Shown here in pieces: positions 46,136-58,342 of a stretch of DNA of 64,000 nt. The DNA is from Anastrepha obliqua (taxonomy: Eukaryota > Arthropoda > Insecta > Diptera > Tephritidae), in NCBI RefSeq assembly GCF_027943255.1, contig NC_072895.1, forward strand, positions 76,200,001-76,264,000. Reading direction: 5' to 3'. The position numbers and the translations under genes were made by a program. Each line of letters begins with the position of its first letter. Within the stretch, counting starts at the first letter, position 1. A model generated the notes under the pieces. It saw only the letters and a list, made by a program, of their open reading frames with translations, did not search any database and had not been told where the DNA came from.

Positions 46136-47640
46136 ATTCTCTTTTTCACTGCGAGGAATCTCCAACTTTCCCCCACTAAGTCTACGACGACCCTCTTTAC
46201 CACCTGGACAATGGAGGTCAAGCTGTCCCTTAAGGCAAAAGTAGACGACACACCAATTCCGACGGTAAACAACTCCAAAATTTTGGGTGTCACCTTCGAC
46301 AGTTTGCTCTCCTTCTCAGCGCACACAACCGCAATTGCCACTAAAGTCCAAAATCGCAACAAGGTCCTCAAATCACTTGCCGGCAAAGACAAAGAACTGT
46401 TGCTATCGACATTTAAGGCAATTGGTCGGCCGGTTCTGAACTATGCTGCGCCTGTCTGGTCGCCTAGAACTAGTAACACGCAGTGATAAAGCTACAGACA
46501 TGCCAAAATACTGCCATTCGGACAGCGAACGGTTGCTTCCTGATGTCCCGTGTTCAACACCTTCACAACGAGGCACAAATGCTCTCAGTAATGGAGCATA
46601 ACAAACTGCTCAGCAAGCCGTTCCTGCTGGGATGTTACCGCAGGTTTCCCCCCGACGAAATCCAGGACAAAACTGACCGCAATCTACTGAACCTGATAGT
46701 GTTTAGACAGTCAATAAACACACACTCACCGGGAGACCGTCACCACCTTCTTAAGCTCCCGTCCTGTGAATGCCGTAATCGGAGTCCAACCACCACCTAT
46801 AGCAGATGAAGAGCTCCAGCTTCCTTGTGAGACACGTGTAACACAGGCACAATTACGTTCTGGATATTGTAGCAGGTTAAACTCCTACTTATCCAGAATC
46901 GACCCCGACATGCCAAACATATCGCACTTGTTACGTTAAAGCGTAACAACTCAAAATTTCCAAATTTTAGTTTTTTGCAAGAAAACAATGTACAGAGGTC
47001 ATCTCTACCCACTGTAAAAATCGTTCAGTGATTTGTCTAGTCTTTCGTTAAAAAAACCGTTATGACTCTCTCTTTGTTTTCAGAATGACTTCTTTTGTCT
47101 CAACTAAAGAGTACCATTTTTAGTTGTCTCCAAGTGTTTGAACAAATTTGTGTCACATAAAGTGTAACATTTTGAATTGTGCCTGTTTACAACCAAACAG
47201 TTTGTTTAAAATATACCTCTAAGTGTATAAAAAAATTTCAGGAAAAGAGTAACAACTCAAAAATTTGTTATTTTAGCGCAACTACTAAAAAAATAAGAAT
47301 GAAACAACCGATATATTGTTTTAATTGATATATTCGTGCAGATACATATTTTTTTCCTTGTAATATAATATATTATTAATATTTACGGAAACAGTTTTTC
47401 GTCTCTACTGAAAATGTTCAGATTTTGAGTTGTTACGCTTTAATGTAACAAGTGCGATATGTCCGGCATGTGAAGGCACCCCGCACGACACTAACCACCT
47501 TTTCACATGCCCCCTAAAACCGACTCATCTAACACCCCTGGACCCAACCCGTCGAAACAGCATGTTTCCTGGGTCTACCTTTAGATGAGCTAGACGAAGA
47601 CGACCGGTGATATGCCCTACACTGGCGGGGCTTCTATTAC
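46136..47640 (+). pseudogene. Jockey LINE ORF2 C-terminal part, split by a MITE
   Basis: Blocks of a Jockey-type ORF2: SKILGVTFDSLLSFSAH and ATKVQNRNKVLKSLAG, then LSTFKAIGRPVLNYAAPVWS (RT thumb region), QTCQNTAIRTANGC with HLHNEAQML (46490-46600), and after the insertion CPPKTDSS-type residues near the C-terminal zinc knuckle. It is 5'-truncated and carries stops at 46484 and elsewhere. It is inserted antisense to fus in intron 6. Removing the 536-bp MITE and one TA rejoins the LINE sequence CCAAACATATGTCCGGC. Confidence 0.85.
46922..47457. mobile_element. TA-target MITE nested in the Jockey LINE
   Basis: The ends are inverted copies, TCGCACTTGTTACGTTAAAG and TCGCACTTGTTACATTAAAG, and the match continues through CGTAACAACTCAAAAT, with one mismatch in about 36 bp. 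TA duplicates flank it (46920-46921, 47458-47459). Each end holds its own small palindrome (GTTACGTTAAAGCGTAAC). Noncoding, 536 bp. The interrupted LINE frame lets the insertion boundary be read exactly. Confidence 0.92.
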
Positions 47641-48781
47641 TGATAACAAACAAACAAACAATAAAGATATCCTTAAATTCTTCTTAATTTAAATCAATGC
47701 AAGGTATAGTATGTATTTAAATCTATTATGAGCTGTAGTATCGGAAACAATTGTTTGCAAAATCCGAGAAGAGTGCTCACTGTGAGAGTGAATGGAAATC
47801 CCGAATGGCATAAAGAAACTTTCTTATTTTGATCCAAAACATAAACGCAAGAAAATTTATAAAGACGAAACTATTCTCTTTGCAAGTGACTTTACCAGTG
47901 TTCTAAAACGAGTACAACTCAAATGTTACAATATAATATTTTTTTATATAAACTTTTCGTTAGAAGTAACATTAGTTATTAGTAAATAGACCGAAAATTG
48001 ACTCAATTAATCAGTTTTACTAAATGTAAAACCAACTCCAATAAGAGTCTGAAAGATTTCACTTCATTATTTGTGAGGAACTTTTTCCTCTAATTCGAAA
48101 AATGTGCTATTTCATTGACGATTTTGTTTTTTAATAAAAACAATCAACAAAATTTTGCGTTCTGCAACGTTGCACATGATTTAGCAGCACAGCATTACTT
48201 TTATTTAGGAAACCTCGTGTAATTCCATTGCTGTTGTAAGCATTCCGCCTGCAAGTATACAAAATATTATACCTATATTAACCAAAAAAATCTTCTGAGC
48301 TAAGCGGTTATAAACAAAGTCCATTGATCCTCGCTAAATTGTTATTGCTTTTATATATTATATAATTTTTTCGGTTAGCGAGCTGCGGAATTCTCTAACG
48401 ATCAGAGAGTGGGCAATCCAAAGCGCCATTTATTAACTAAATTCTTAAAATGCAATTTAGAAAACCCAATGCCCAAAAACCATACATTAGCACGTAATAG
48501 CAAAGTTGCTTTCTTTTTTTTTAATTAATAACACTGGCTTAGACATATTCATTTGTTTTTTTATTCAAGAATCGATGCATCCAATTCTTATGTAAAATCA
48601 AATCTGATTCTTGGGGTAGTTTTTCGCTGTAAACTAATGTATTAAGAGTTATATAACATTTTATTTCTCCCACTGTCAAAGTGAAATTTTATGCCCAATC
48701 CTGGGCTTCAGGATAAGAACTATTATCAAATGTATACTTACTTTCATGTATTACTTTATTTATTTGTTTGTTTGTACTTAC
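47641..48781. other. fus intron 6, 5' part; no gene seen
   Basis: AT-rich; ACAAACAAACAA at about 47645 may be the tail of the Jockey LINE. Nothing else is supported. Confidence 0.45.
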
Positions 48782-49052
48782 AACTTGTTTGGCTGTACAA
48801 TCATATGGTAGGCCTCGCATGCGTATTATGACCTGCGCGCCTTTAGAAAGGAAAGCCTGTGCTTCATTGGAAGCTCCGCCAGCAATGGCCAAGAAATCTT
48901 CGCCCGTAGCCCGGTAAACTTCAATGTATCGACTGCCAATGTGATGTTTGTGACGTTTTAATGCCATGTCGCGATGCTCTTGCGATACAAAACGAATAAG
49001 AGCTTCCCCGTTGCGTCGACCGAGAGGGGAAAGGCACAGGGCTACTCCACCC
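48782..49052 (-). CDS. fus: fus exon 6: RRM1 end and RRM2 start
   Basis: Acceptor GTTTGTAG at 49053 (phase 2), donor CAAGTT|GTAAGT at 48782; 271 nt. It encodes [21 protein letters not shown] (RNP1-like strand of RRM1), [20 protein letters not shown], a linker, then [20 protein letters not shown], the first strand and helix start of RRM2. Both RRMs are split by introns within the domain, as in other ESRP genes. Confidence 0.95.
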
Positions 49053-49278
49053 CTACAAACAAGAAATATTAAACTTTTAAATCCATACATACATAAATAC
49101 ACTTATGAAAATTTCATTTGCATAAAGAAAATATAATATCAGATCTTCAAAGCCCTAGTAGGTTAAAATAATCAATCTAAACTTTTTGACCCCTTATCAG
49201 TATACTCGTACTTAGGGCACATCTAACATGCACACAGGCGTGCACGTACATACTCGTATCTTTGTTTTTATATGCATA

Positions 49279-50456
49279 CAGTGGTCACACAATTTATTCA
49301 TACACCCTGCGTAATACGTAAAAAAAACTTTAGCTTTGCGCAAAATGTTTGCTGTGACAATATATTTTTTTTGGGTCAATGTAAAAATGTTACATTCCAT
49401 GCCGCAAACAAAACTCCCATTATTTCAACTGACACTGAGGGCTTCCAAGGAAAGCAGGCAGACGTAGCAAAATGCTGCAAAACATTTATTCGTAGGTACA
49501 CTCTTAGTTCATGATATTGTTGCTGTAAAAGTAACAGTAAAAATCATTTGTGTTTTTACTAATATTGCTAAAAACGAAATAATAAATTAAATAATTTTTT
49601 TTAGTTTCTCTCGCTCAGTTGCGCGTAATATCTCGATTGAAAGTGGCAAAATGGGACGAAGTGCGGATTTACCATTAAAAATGCATAAAATTGTTATTAC
49701 ATTGTACATGGAAAACAAGTCTCTGCGCGAAGTCGAAAAAAAAATTGCATTGTACGGTGCAAAGTGTTATTGCTAATTAAGTTAATACTGGTAAATTGGA
49801 AGCTAATCACCACCAAGCCAAAAGGCGAAAAATATTGACTTCACGTGCGGAACGCAACATATTAGCATCAGTCGCGCAAAATCCCAAAATAACCTCCACG
49901 GTACTATGCCGAAATATTCTAGAGTCTTTGCATAAGAAATTAAGCCCATAAACAGTCCGTAACTTTCTGCAAAACGCTGGTTATCATAGTAGAGTGGCAC
50001 GTCACATAACAGAAGGAAAAGATTGGAGTTCGCCAAACGCTGTCTAAATGAGCCAGATTCTTTTTGGGAAAACGTCATATTCAGTGATGAGTCGAAATTT
50101 AACGTTTCCGCGAGTCATTAAAGACAGCTTGAGTGGGAGAAAATTGCAGCTAATGAAACCAAGGTATTGATAAAAACTATGCAACGACGTTTGGAAGCAG
50201 TTATTAAAGCTAAAGGCGGCCCAACAAAGTACTAAATACTCGTTTTCTTTTCATTATTGTGCCTTATTTCGTTATTGCCTTAAGTTCTTTAATTCCAGAA
50301 ATGAAATTGAAAGTTTTTGTTCCTTAAATATTGAATAATATAATTGAATAATATTTACGAATGTATCAAAATTTTGTTCATTTTTATACATCGTGCTAAG
50401 TAAGAGGTGTATCTCTTTATAAACTGTGAGTGTAGGAATAAATTGTGTGAGCACTG
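49279..50456 (+). mobile_element. Tc1-like transposon, defective
   Basis: TIRs CAGTGGTCACACAATTTATTC (left) and CAGTGCTCACACAATTTATTC (right, inverted) with flanking TA duplicates (49277-49278, 50457-50458). The plus strand carries transposase remains: a helix-turn-helix region near 49630-49900, RKILTSRAERNILASVAQNP, TVRNFLQNAGYHSRVA, and a block near 50060-50100 that includes the first catalytic box region out of frame. The segment with the second Asp and the Glu is missing. It sits in fus intron 5, antisense. Confidence 0.87.
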
Positions 50457-50913
50457 TATGTAAGATGATGGTCGTGAGGTCGGGGTATGAATGGTCTTGT
50501 TCATAGTTCTTGTTTCAATTTCTATTATAATCTATAACTCAAAGATCAACTGTTATACTAGAATTACGTATATATACATAAGTGCATACATATGCACATA
50601 TACATGCAAATGTGATGATCAAGAGACAGAGGTGTCAAGTTTCGTATGATATTTTGAACTTTTATACCGATTACTAAATTGGCAAAACCTGCACAATATG
50701 GGTGAGTAGCCTCTTCACATTCCACATATCGCGCGTTCGTTGGAAAAATTTTCCACATATTCCAAACATGAGGAAATAAAGGCTGGCAGTCATTTTTGCT
50801 TCGTTATTAAAAAAAAGTATAACAATTTTCCATCGAACGAGCGAAATGCGTCTAAGCTCAAAACTATCTTTATTTAAGCTGAAAAGAATGAACTTAAATA
50901 TTGTTATACTTAC

Positions 50914-51024
50914 TTGGCAACGTTTAAACCACGAAAAAATTTGGCAATATCCTGATCGCTGCTTTGCCAAGGCAAGCCCCGAGCACGAACAATACAATTT
51001 CCGTCGATTTCGTCGTCAATTGAG
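50914..51024 (-). CDS. fus: fus exon 5: first half of RRM1
   Basis: Acceptor CTGTTTGTAG at 51025; donor GCCAA|GTAAGT at 50914; 111 nt, entering in phase 2 and leaving in phase 2. It encodes [20 protein letters not shown] then [17 protein letters not shown], a near-match to the ESRP RRM1 opening. The preceding exon supplies EPGI, so the junction reads EPGICS as in vertebrate ESRPs. Confidence 0.95.
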
Positions 51025-52505
51025 CTACAAACAGAGAAACAATAGAAACGTAAAAACCAAATGCGTATTATTGCGATGAATAACCTAATATGCTAAAGTC
51101 GTGGCAACTGGTATGTCTGATGATAACTCCGAATGAGCGTGCGAGTGCAGCACTTAACAAACGAATGGAGTTAACATGTGCACTAGAAATGTGCAGGCAA
51201 CTCGCAAAAGAATCGAAAATACCCTCAAGAAAGCATATGGAATTTATGCTGATTTCAGCCAAATATTTTTGTGAAAGAAAGACAAAGCTTTGCATATATA
51301 CCCGCACATGCAACGCTCTACATTTGAGGATGTTCGATGTTGTTTGATACATAATGGTAACACCTTGGCTGTTCTCATCTGCCGTCAAAATAATAAATAC
51401 ATCGAATCTTGATAAATTTTTTTTTGTATGTATTTGAGCAATTCATGCAAACGTGTTTTCTTTTTCATTTTGTTTTTTTTTGTTGTTTCTTTTTGAAATC
51501 TGGTAATCTGATTTTATATTTCACTACTTATTTTTGTTTTCCATATATTTGCATTTTCTGCTGCGATCGATCAGTTCAACCGAAGAACTATGTACGTTAC
51601 AAAGCGACAACATATGTATATATACATGGAATATGTACGTACGAGTATATGTAGCGATCTACAAAACGCACGGAGAGTTCACTGTATAAGACCTTCGAGT
51701 GTATCGGATCAGATTAGACAATGGGATCACTTTGAGTCGACCGTCGAGCAACGCGTTTACCTTATCACGTCTGGATTAAAACTGCGACTACTTTTAAATT
51801 TTCGGACACTTCGATTTCTAGTTACACAGTATGAAGCTTGGAGAAATGTTTGAGCATTGAGAGAGAATTGAGTTGTTTACATACACAAAAGATTGAGTTG
51901 AGCACAATTTACTTTTTATATTTGATTTGTGCAACGGTTGCAAGAATTTAGCTGTATGTATTAACATTGGCATTGCAAATGCCCAGAAGTAAATATTTGA
52001 TGCCAATAGTATTATTATGAAAATAAAATTAGTGTTTGTTGACTTGAAAATGTCATTAGTATGAACTAAAAATGCAAAATGCCTTATTTCCTCAAACTCC
52101 ACGAAACTTTTAAAACTAAATCTACAATTTTTATCTACAACGTGATACTTTGATAATATTATATAATAATAATAATATGACTGAATATAATTGCGGAGCC
52201 CAAGGTTTCATTTCAAAGGTTCATTCAAACAATAAAATGAACAAGAAATGGTAATAATTTGTTAAATTTAAATATTGAATGTAATTACTATTTATTCATT
52301 TCGGAAGATAAAAATGTCCAGGCAGCAAACAAAACAGCGTACCATGTAGCAAGTATTTGAAATTGATTTAAAAATAATGAATAAAGTGCAATAGGTCGCT
52401 GGTAAAAGGAAGCTGAATAAAATAACTTGAACACCTTCCAGTTATTAAAGTATTTTTAAACAAAATTATTTAAAAAAAAACACCAAAAATATTTACTAGT
52501 AAAAC
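51025..52505. other. fus intron 4, 3' part; no element recognised
   Basis: Open frames on both strands at 51068-51388 overlap each other without recognised domains. ATATGTA-type simple repeats occur at about 51610-51650. Nothing else is supported. Confidence 0.45.
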
Positions 52506-52517
52506 TAGACTTTTTAA

Positions 52518-53422
52518 GGTTAGGTTAGGTTGGCCTGGCTGGCTGAAAGCCATCACATAAACCTATTGGTCCTTAGTGGTACCAGATGGACCTTGACCCT
52601 AACGTTTCCTTGTAGTAGTCTCCATGTAATAAGCCTGCGTCTTTTATGAATCTAAGTAATCTCTGAAGCTCTAACCCCGAGAGACATTCTAACCTCTCAT
52701 ATTAAAGAGCTCCTAACCATTTCAATCGGGTTCTATCTGATGCAGGGCAAGAACATAGAAGGCCTTCAAGAATTTCTCTCTCTTCTAGTTGATTGCAAAA
52801 TCTGCAGCTATCGTTGTTTGCAATTGTGGCCTGTCTGTATACCTACGATAGCGCTGCATTACTTTCTAGACAGGGCTAGTACGAATCTGGCGTATTTATC
52901 TGCATTCTGTGTACACATGATTCTCGCGGTTTTACAAGTGGCTAAATTATTCCACCTCCTGTCTATCCGTGTTTTAATGTCCGCCGCGAGGTCATCGCAT
53001 ACCGTATTTAAAGGTTTCAGTATGTCGTTTTCTTGTTCGAATTGTATGTAAACAGCGCTTTTGTTTCCTACAATGCCCTTATGTCCGGGCACCCAATAGA
53101 TGTGTAACCGTCTGTCTGCGGCTAGTCTCTCTATGGCTTCCCTGATCCTAAGAACGTTTTTAGATGAAATTTCATATGAGTTTATTGCCTTTATTGCCGC
53201 TTCACTGTCAATGTATATATTTATGTTGGAATTGCTCGATGTCTTTGCTGGTGCTATTTTTGCAGCCTTTCCTACCGCAACGACTTCTGCTCGAAAAATA
53301 CTGAAATGGTCAGGGAGCTTAATTGGCCGCCTGATGTCCAGCTCTGCGCAATAAACCCCTGCACCTACTCCGTCCATCATTTTCGAGCCGTCAGTAAATA
53401 TATTAAGCGTGTTGGGGCGTAT
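52518..53422 (-). pseudogene. 5'-truncated LINE (RNase H end) with 12-bp target duplication
   Basis: The direct repeat TAGACTTTTTAA flanks it (52506-52517 and 53423-53434). On the minus strand a frame starts inside an RNase H domain: NIFTDGSKMMDGVGAGVYCA, FSIFRAEVVAVGKAA, IYIDSEAAIKAIN and IYWVPGHKGIVGNK, holding the usual Asp, Glu, Asp and His residues. An RT tail (RRWNNLATCKTARIM) follows, then after a stop a zinc-knuckle-like C-terminus and a short 3' UTR ending TAACCTAACCTTAA. This is a young-looking, classically truncated insertion of an I- or LOA-like LINE, in the same orientation as fus. Confidence 0.88.
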
Positions 53423-53434
53423 TAGACTTTTTAA

Positions 53435-55287
53435 AAGAAGCATATAAATAAAGTTTCCAAATACAGTACAGCAATATCATTCAAAACTCAAAACTAAATG
53501 AAACGGTGAAAATAGTGGCATGGATAAGTGTATTTTCCAACAACAAAATAACTTAAAAAAATATATATCAAATTTTTAACCAAAACATATGTGTTTTTTT
53601 AACTATTATACATGTACACAATATTAAAAAACCGTTAAGCCTTATTTGGTATGTTTTAAACTTATAAAAACCCCCCATCTTCAAAACTGTAAAACTAATC
53701 GAAAATTATTTTCGAAAATAAATTAATAACCGTAAATTATTACAAAATTACTGGTAACCTTTCAATTGCATATTACATCTCACATAATGCGTAGCATTTG
53801 CGGAAGAAATAAAAGTGCGCAACGCGATAGTTTTATGGAATAACGTGGGTAGAAACTTACATTGGTGAAGAAATAAGGAACTGTGAAAACACCAACCTAG
53901 TTTATCACAACAAATGGTCACCTTTTTGGCAACATCCACCACAATCTAACTTAAAACACCACGATGAATACTTCTTTGTGAAAAGAAATTAAGCGATGTC
54001 TCTCCCATAATTCATTTTACAATACTTATATAATAATATAATAAAACTGAATTAAATGAAAAGAATAGTACACAGTGATTTTTGCAGGAACAGCTGCCTT
54101 TTACTTTAATCAATGAATAAATACATACGTACCTAACTAAGAATTCCTCGCCAAAAAAAGTTACCTTACAAGATTTCCACATAAAGTTTCCGGAAATCTA
54201 TAGAGATTTACGTGAGCTAGACTGAGATAAAAATACCACCAAAAATGGAGCTTTTTTTTTGTTTTTACGAAAGGTCTGCATAAAAATATTAAAAATTGTA
54301 TCAACGAAGTCTTAATAATGAGGCTTTTGAGGCACTTTCAAATCGATACAGCTCATGTGAATCTTTCGAAATATTTTGGAGAGAGCCTTAAAATTAATTC
54401 CGATCGATAAACACTATCGATATTTTTTTGTAAGCAGAGTGATACATTCTAAAGTAGAGACTTTATTTTGTGTGGTTGAATATTTCATTATAATTTTGTA
54501 TGTATTTAATTAAAATGGTAGCTCCAGTTGCTCTAACTTTTCTCACGCCTCGGGAGATTGTTTTGCCTATTTGCCAATACATTTTCATGCCCAGCTGAAT
54601 GACACTTTCTCCAGGCTATGGAGTACTACATTTTTATAATTATAAGTATATGTATGTTTCTATTACGTAGAGATTGAAGCCATTTGTCCCTCTAATATTC
54701 ATAGTATTTTTATGAAACAAAAATACTTCATGTAAACGAATAAAAAAAGTTCACTCAATTTAAACGAAATTTGTTGTTATTGAAAAAATTATCCTATTAC
54801 GGAATACTGCGCCGAATTGAGTCTCAATCATTTGACGATATCGATTACAGATTTTTCAATGGTTAGAGGGTCTCTTCATATTAATATTAAATTTTAAATA
54901 TACCTATGTATGTGAAATTTAATATTTATAAAGCTTCAAAATACAACAAATATGTACTTATATAATTCAGAAAAGCATGAACTTAAATTTTAAATATTTC
55001 TTTAATACATTAACTTCAATTCAATTCATCTCTCTCTTTTAAAATTTGTACCCCCAAACTAGCAGTCACAATTTTCTTAATTTTTATATTCAATAATTTT
55101 TCTAAATCGGCGCATATCTCCGCAGCACAAGTCTTTTACGGTAGAGCCATATTTCAAGTCTACAGTATTACTATGGAAAAAAAATTATGAAACGAAAATG
55201 TTTAGTACTATGGTATATGAGGAAACCGATGCCCAAATTAAGTTGATGTTTTAGTATGCACATTTGTAAGTAGGTATGTAAACTTAC
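53435..55287. other. fus intron 4, 5' part; no element recognised
   Basis: AT-rich sequence without recognised coding or TE features. Confidence 0.45.
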
Positions 55288-55342
55288 CAAATTCCTGGTT
55301 CAAGAACCAGAGTAACAACTTCGTTTGTTGTAAAATTATGAC
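55288..55342 (-). CDS. fus: fus exon 4 (55 nt)
   Basis: Acceptor CTTTTTCAG at 55343, donor ATTTG|GTAAGT. It encodes HNFTTNEVVTLVLEPGI, completing Gly at the left junction and Cys at the right (phases 1 and 2). EPGIC just before RRM1 is conserved in ESRP. It is separated from exon 3 by only 56 bp. Confidence 0.9.
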
Positions 55343-55398
55343 CTGAAAAAGAAATTATTCCTTAAAACAGGCAGCATGGAATATAAAATTTTACGTAC
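55343..55398 (-). other. fus: fus intron 3 (56 bp)
   Basis: Donor AAACG|GTACGT and acceptor TTTTTCAG. It is close to the minimum intron size for flies; retention would shift the frame. Confidence 0.85.
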
Positions 55399-55488
55399 CG
55401 TTTTTGAGCAAAACTTGTATCACTGAGACCATATCGCGAGATTCTTTAATATAAAACTCCTGCTCTTCGCTACTGGAAATATTCAATT
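55399..55488 (-). CDS. fus: fus exon 3 (90 nt)
   Basis: Acceptor TGGTTTACAG at 55489, donor AACG|GTACGT; phase 1 at both ends. It encodes [20 protein letters not shown] then SVIQVLLKN, resembling the ESRP linker helix between the N-terminal domain and RRM1. The symmetric phase means skipping it would keep the frame, a possible cassette exon. Confidence 0.9.
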
Positions 55489-56631
55489 CTGTAAACCATT
55501 CGAATTAATATAAGTACTACAATTTATTATAGACTATACCATTATACTAATAATAAACGCACAATACGTAAATAAGTTAGTGGATTTCCAATAAGTGTGG
55601 GTTAATGTTTAAATATAATAAAACAACTTCGACAACAACGACTTCGCACAGTGTCACCGATTCAAGAGTTTCAATTTTCAAGGACTATGCTGAGTAGATT
55701 CGCTGTGGAATTTAAGCAATGATCTGCGTATGTTGACTTTAAGCGAACAAATTGTTCGATTTTAGAAAAACCAGATCCTCAAATCATTCATACGAAATGT
55801 ACATCGAACCTAAAGTGAATTAATCAGTGCGTGTGCTGATTTTTTTATTGTACTGATTTTTAAGGATTCATGCAAAACTTACTTTAATAAAATTAATAAA
55901 TAAGCGTGTGTGTACTGGCATTAATTATGCTGACTTGAGGTCTGCATGTTCAAAAATGCTTTCGATTTGCATACACTCACAGTTTTCGCACTGATCATAC
56001 CTTAGGGTAAAAATATAACTATTCTACTTTAACTTTTGTTGTGTTATAGTATATGAAATTTAGTATATGCATATACTTATGTATTATTAGTAACTTTGCC
56101 TTGCTTTACACTAATGAATTGTTATATTGATAATACTCTTACTACATTATTTAAACGTCTATTAGTTATTTTTTTTTTGTTAACCAATTAGCTGTTAAAT
56201 GGTTAATAAATAAAAAAGGCGTTTGAAAATTAGCAGATTTTTAAAGCTTTGTATTGATTTTTGATATCATATTCCTCACTGGATCCAAGTGTTGTCAAAG
56301 TCGACATCGTTTAATTTAAGCCAAGATGAGTTTATTATGATAGATCTTAGCGCTCTTTGTTGGCAATGATTGTCTTGACAATGCCGTATTCGAAGAAGTA
56401 CGTGCGAATGCCTCCGCTGTTCCAAGATCTTCATCAAATTTATTGTGAATGCATGGGATCGTCCCATATACCGCAAATTTGTTTGTTAATGTAGACATAT
56501 GTACATCCAAAAATGTGCCTTGTTCTTTCACTGCACGCAACGCCGAAAACACCATGACAGAGACAGCTTGTCAATGTCGGCCCATCCCTATTGGAAACCC
56601 CTTTATACGTATTTGTTTATGTAGCACTAAC

Positions 56632-56917
56632 CTTTCATCATTTCGCCGATACTTTGTGGCGCTGGAACAGTCGGTATTTGGAGTATTTTCTTTATGTCTT
56701 TTACGGGGACCAGAGCGCGTGATAAATCGCCGGACTTATATCTCAGGAATTCTTTGCGGAGATCACAGAAACGGTTATAGTACTGTGGAAGCCTGATGTC
56801 TTTGGCACATGCCTCTCGATGCAGGCATTGGCGCAACGGTAGCTGCCCATCGGTAATAATTTTGATGTTATCGACGTCATCGACATTTAGTGTTAGAGAG
56901 CGTAAATATTCATCAAA
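56632..56917 (-). CDS. fus: fus exon 2: ESRP N-terminal domain
   Basis: Acceptor TATTTAATAG at 56918 (phase 0) and donor GAAAG|GTTAGT at 56632 (phase 1); 286 nt. It encodes [20 protein letters not shown] then [34 protein letters not shown], and [27 protein letters not shown] and F.DLRKEF match the ESRP N-terminal domain, a DnaQ-exonuclease-like fold lacking known activity. Confidence 0.93.
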
Positions 56918-58342
56918 CTATTAAATAAGAAGAGAGTATACTTGCATAAGATTTGTGAAACATAAAATGTTTGATTTACATATGTATATTTAGTATGTAA
57001 GTATGCCCATATAGGCCAACTAATTGCTTGTAATTCAAAATTAGCCCTACCATACAAGCACAAATCGACTACAGCAAAAAATGCAGACGTAGCTACGAGT
57101 AGGAACAAATATTTAAATTTAATCTAATCTAAGAATTTGATAAGAACTCTCTATGTCAACATAAAAGATACAATATAAAATCTCACGTATTTATTTCAAG
57201 TTTCGTTATAATCTTATAAAAATTCAGTTTCCAATAAAAATCAATGTGAGGATAGGTTCGAACATGAGTCTTGGTATACAAATTACCATTATTTATGGCA
57301 TTAACAAATTAATAAAATATCATATCCACTTCCTTTAAAATAAATATTTTACTTCATCATGAAGTCCAAGTTTATGGTGATTTTTTTTTTAAATACTCAT
57401 TTCGATTTGTTCATTTCATTGCAGCTGAAGCTGCCTTGCTGAAGAAGCTGCAGCCAAACTTCAAATTGTAACAAATGCTATTGAAGAAAAGAATGGGCGA
57501 AGACTTGGAACAATACAAAGTCAGTTCATGTAAACTTCACCAACAAAAAAGTGAATCAATGTCCAATAATACTGTTAGATGCCGCAGAAGCCCACTCCCT
57601 TAGGATACAAAGGCACGTAAATGAGGAAGCTAGCAAACTCCTCAACACCTCAGGCCTAACCCGATGACTCCATCGAATCAAAACATTTGATTTGGCATGA
57701 TGGTTGTTAACTTAAGGAAGGAACTATGAAAATCTCTTCACAAAATTCTTTTATGTTACCTTTGGACTTTTATTTGTAATGGTAATGGGTGTATGTAAAG
57801 TCTGAATGCTTTGTGGATAAACAAGCTCCGATTAAGCCATTGGAAGCCAACATTACTAAAGTCCTCCAGCGAGTCATTCAAAATTTAGTGTTTACGAGTG
57901 GCCAAATTACGGCACAGTTGCGACCAACATTTGAACCAGGATTATCTTTAAAAAAAAATTAATGTCTTGAATAGTTATACACAAAAATCATAAGATTGCC
58001 CAATCAATTCAAATTTTCGTTGTTTTATTTCAATTTAAAATCCGATACCTCTAAGATAAAATATGATCAATTCCCTTTATGCGGCATGCATCAAAAATAT
58101 CCCAAACACCTTTTGCCGTGATGCAGATCTTAATGTGAATACGTTAAGGGGCTGGTCCAATGCAGACTGGATTTACTTACTCTTCTTGCTCTGCTTTCCT
58201 GTGAAAACTTTTATGGCCAAATGGGCGCTTCAAACGCTGACATAACAATCAGATGATTCGTAAAAGGAAATAGATGTTAGCCATATTCAACAATACATAA
58301 TAAACTTTTGAATCATGATATTAAGTAGAAGCTGTGAAAATA
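56918..58342. other. fus intron 1 (visible), 3' part
   Basis: No supported element. A 60-codon frame at 58063-58245 shows no domain. A simple-repeat-poor, AT-rich stretch. Confidence 0.45.

Noticed and set aside
51068..51388. Overlapping open frames on both strands in fus intron 4
   Set aside because: Neither has a recognisable domain and mutual overlap suggests chance.
57420..57700. Coding-like stretch beginning AAEAALLKKLQPNFK
   Set aside because: Stops and frame changes within 60 codons, no family recognised, and it lies inside a fus intron.
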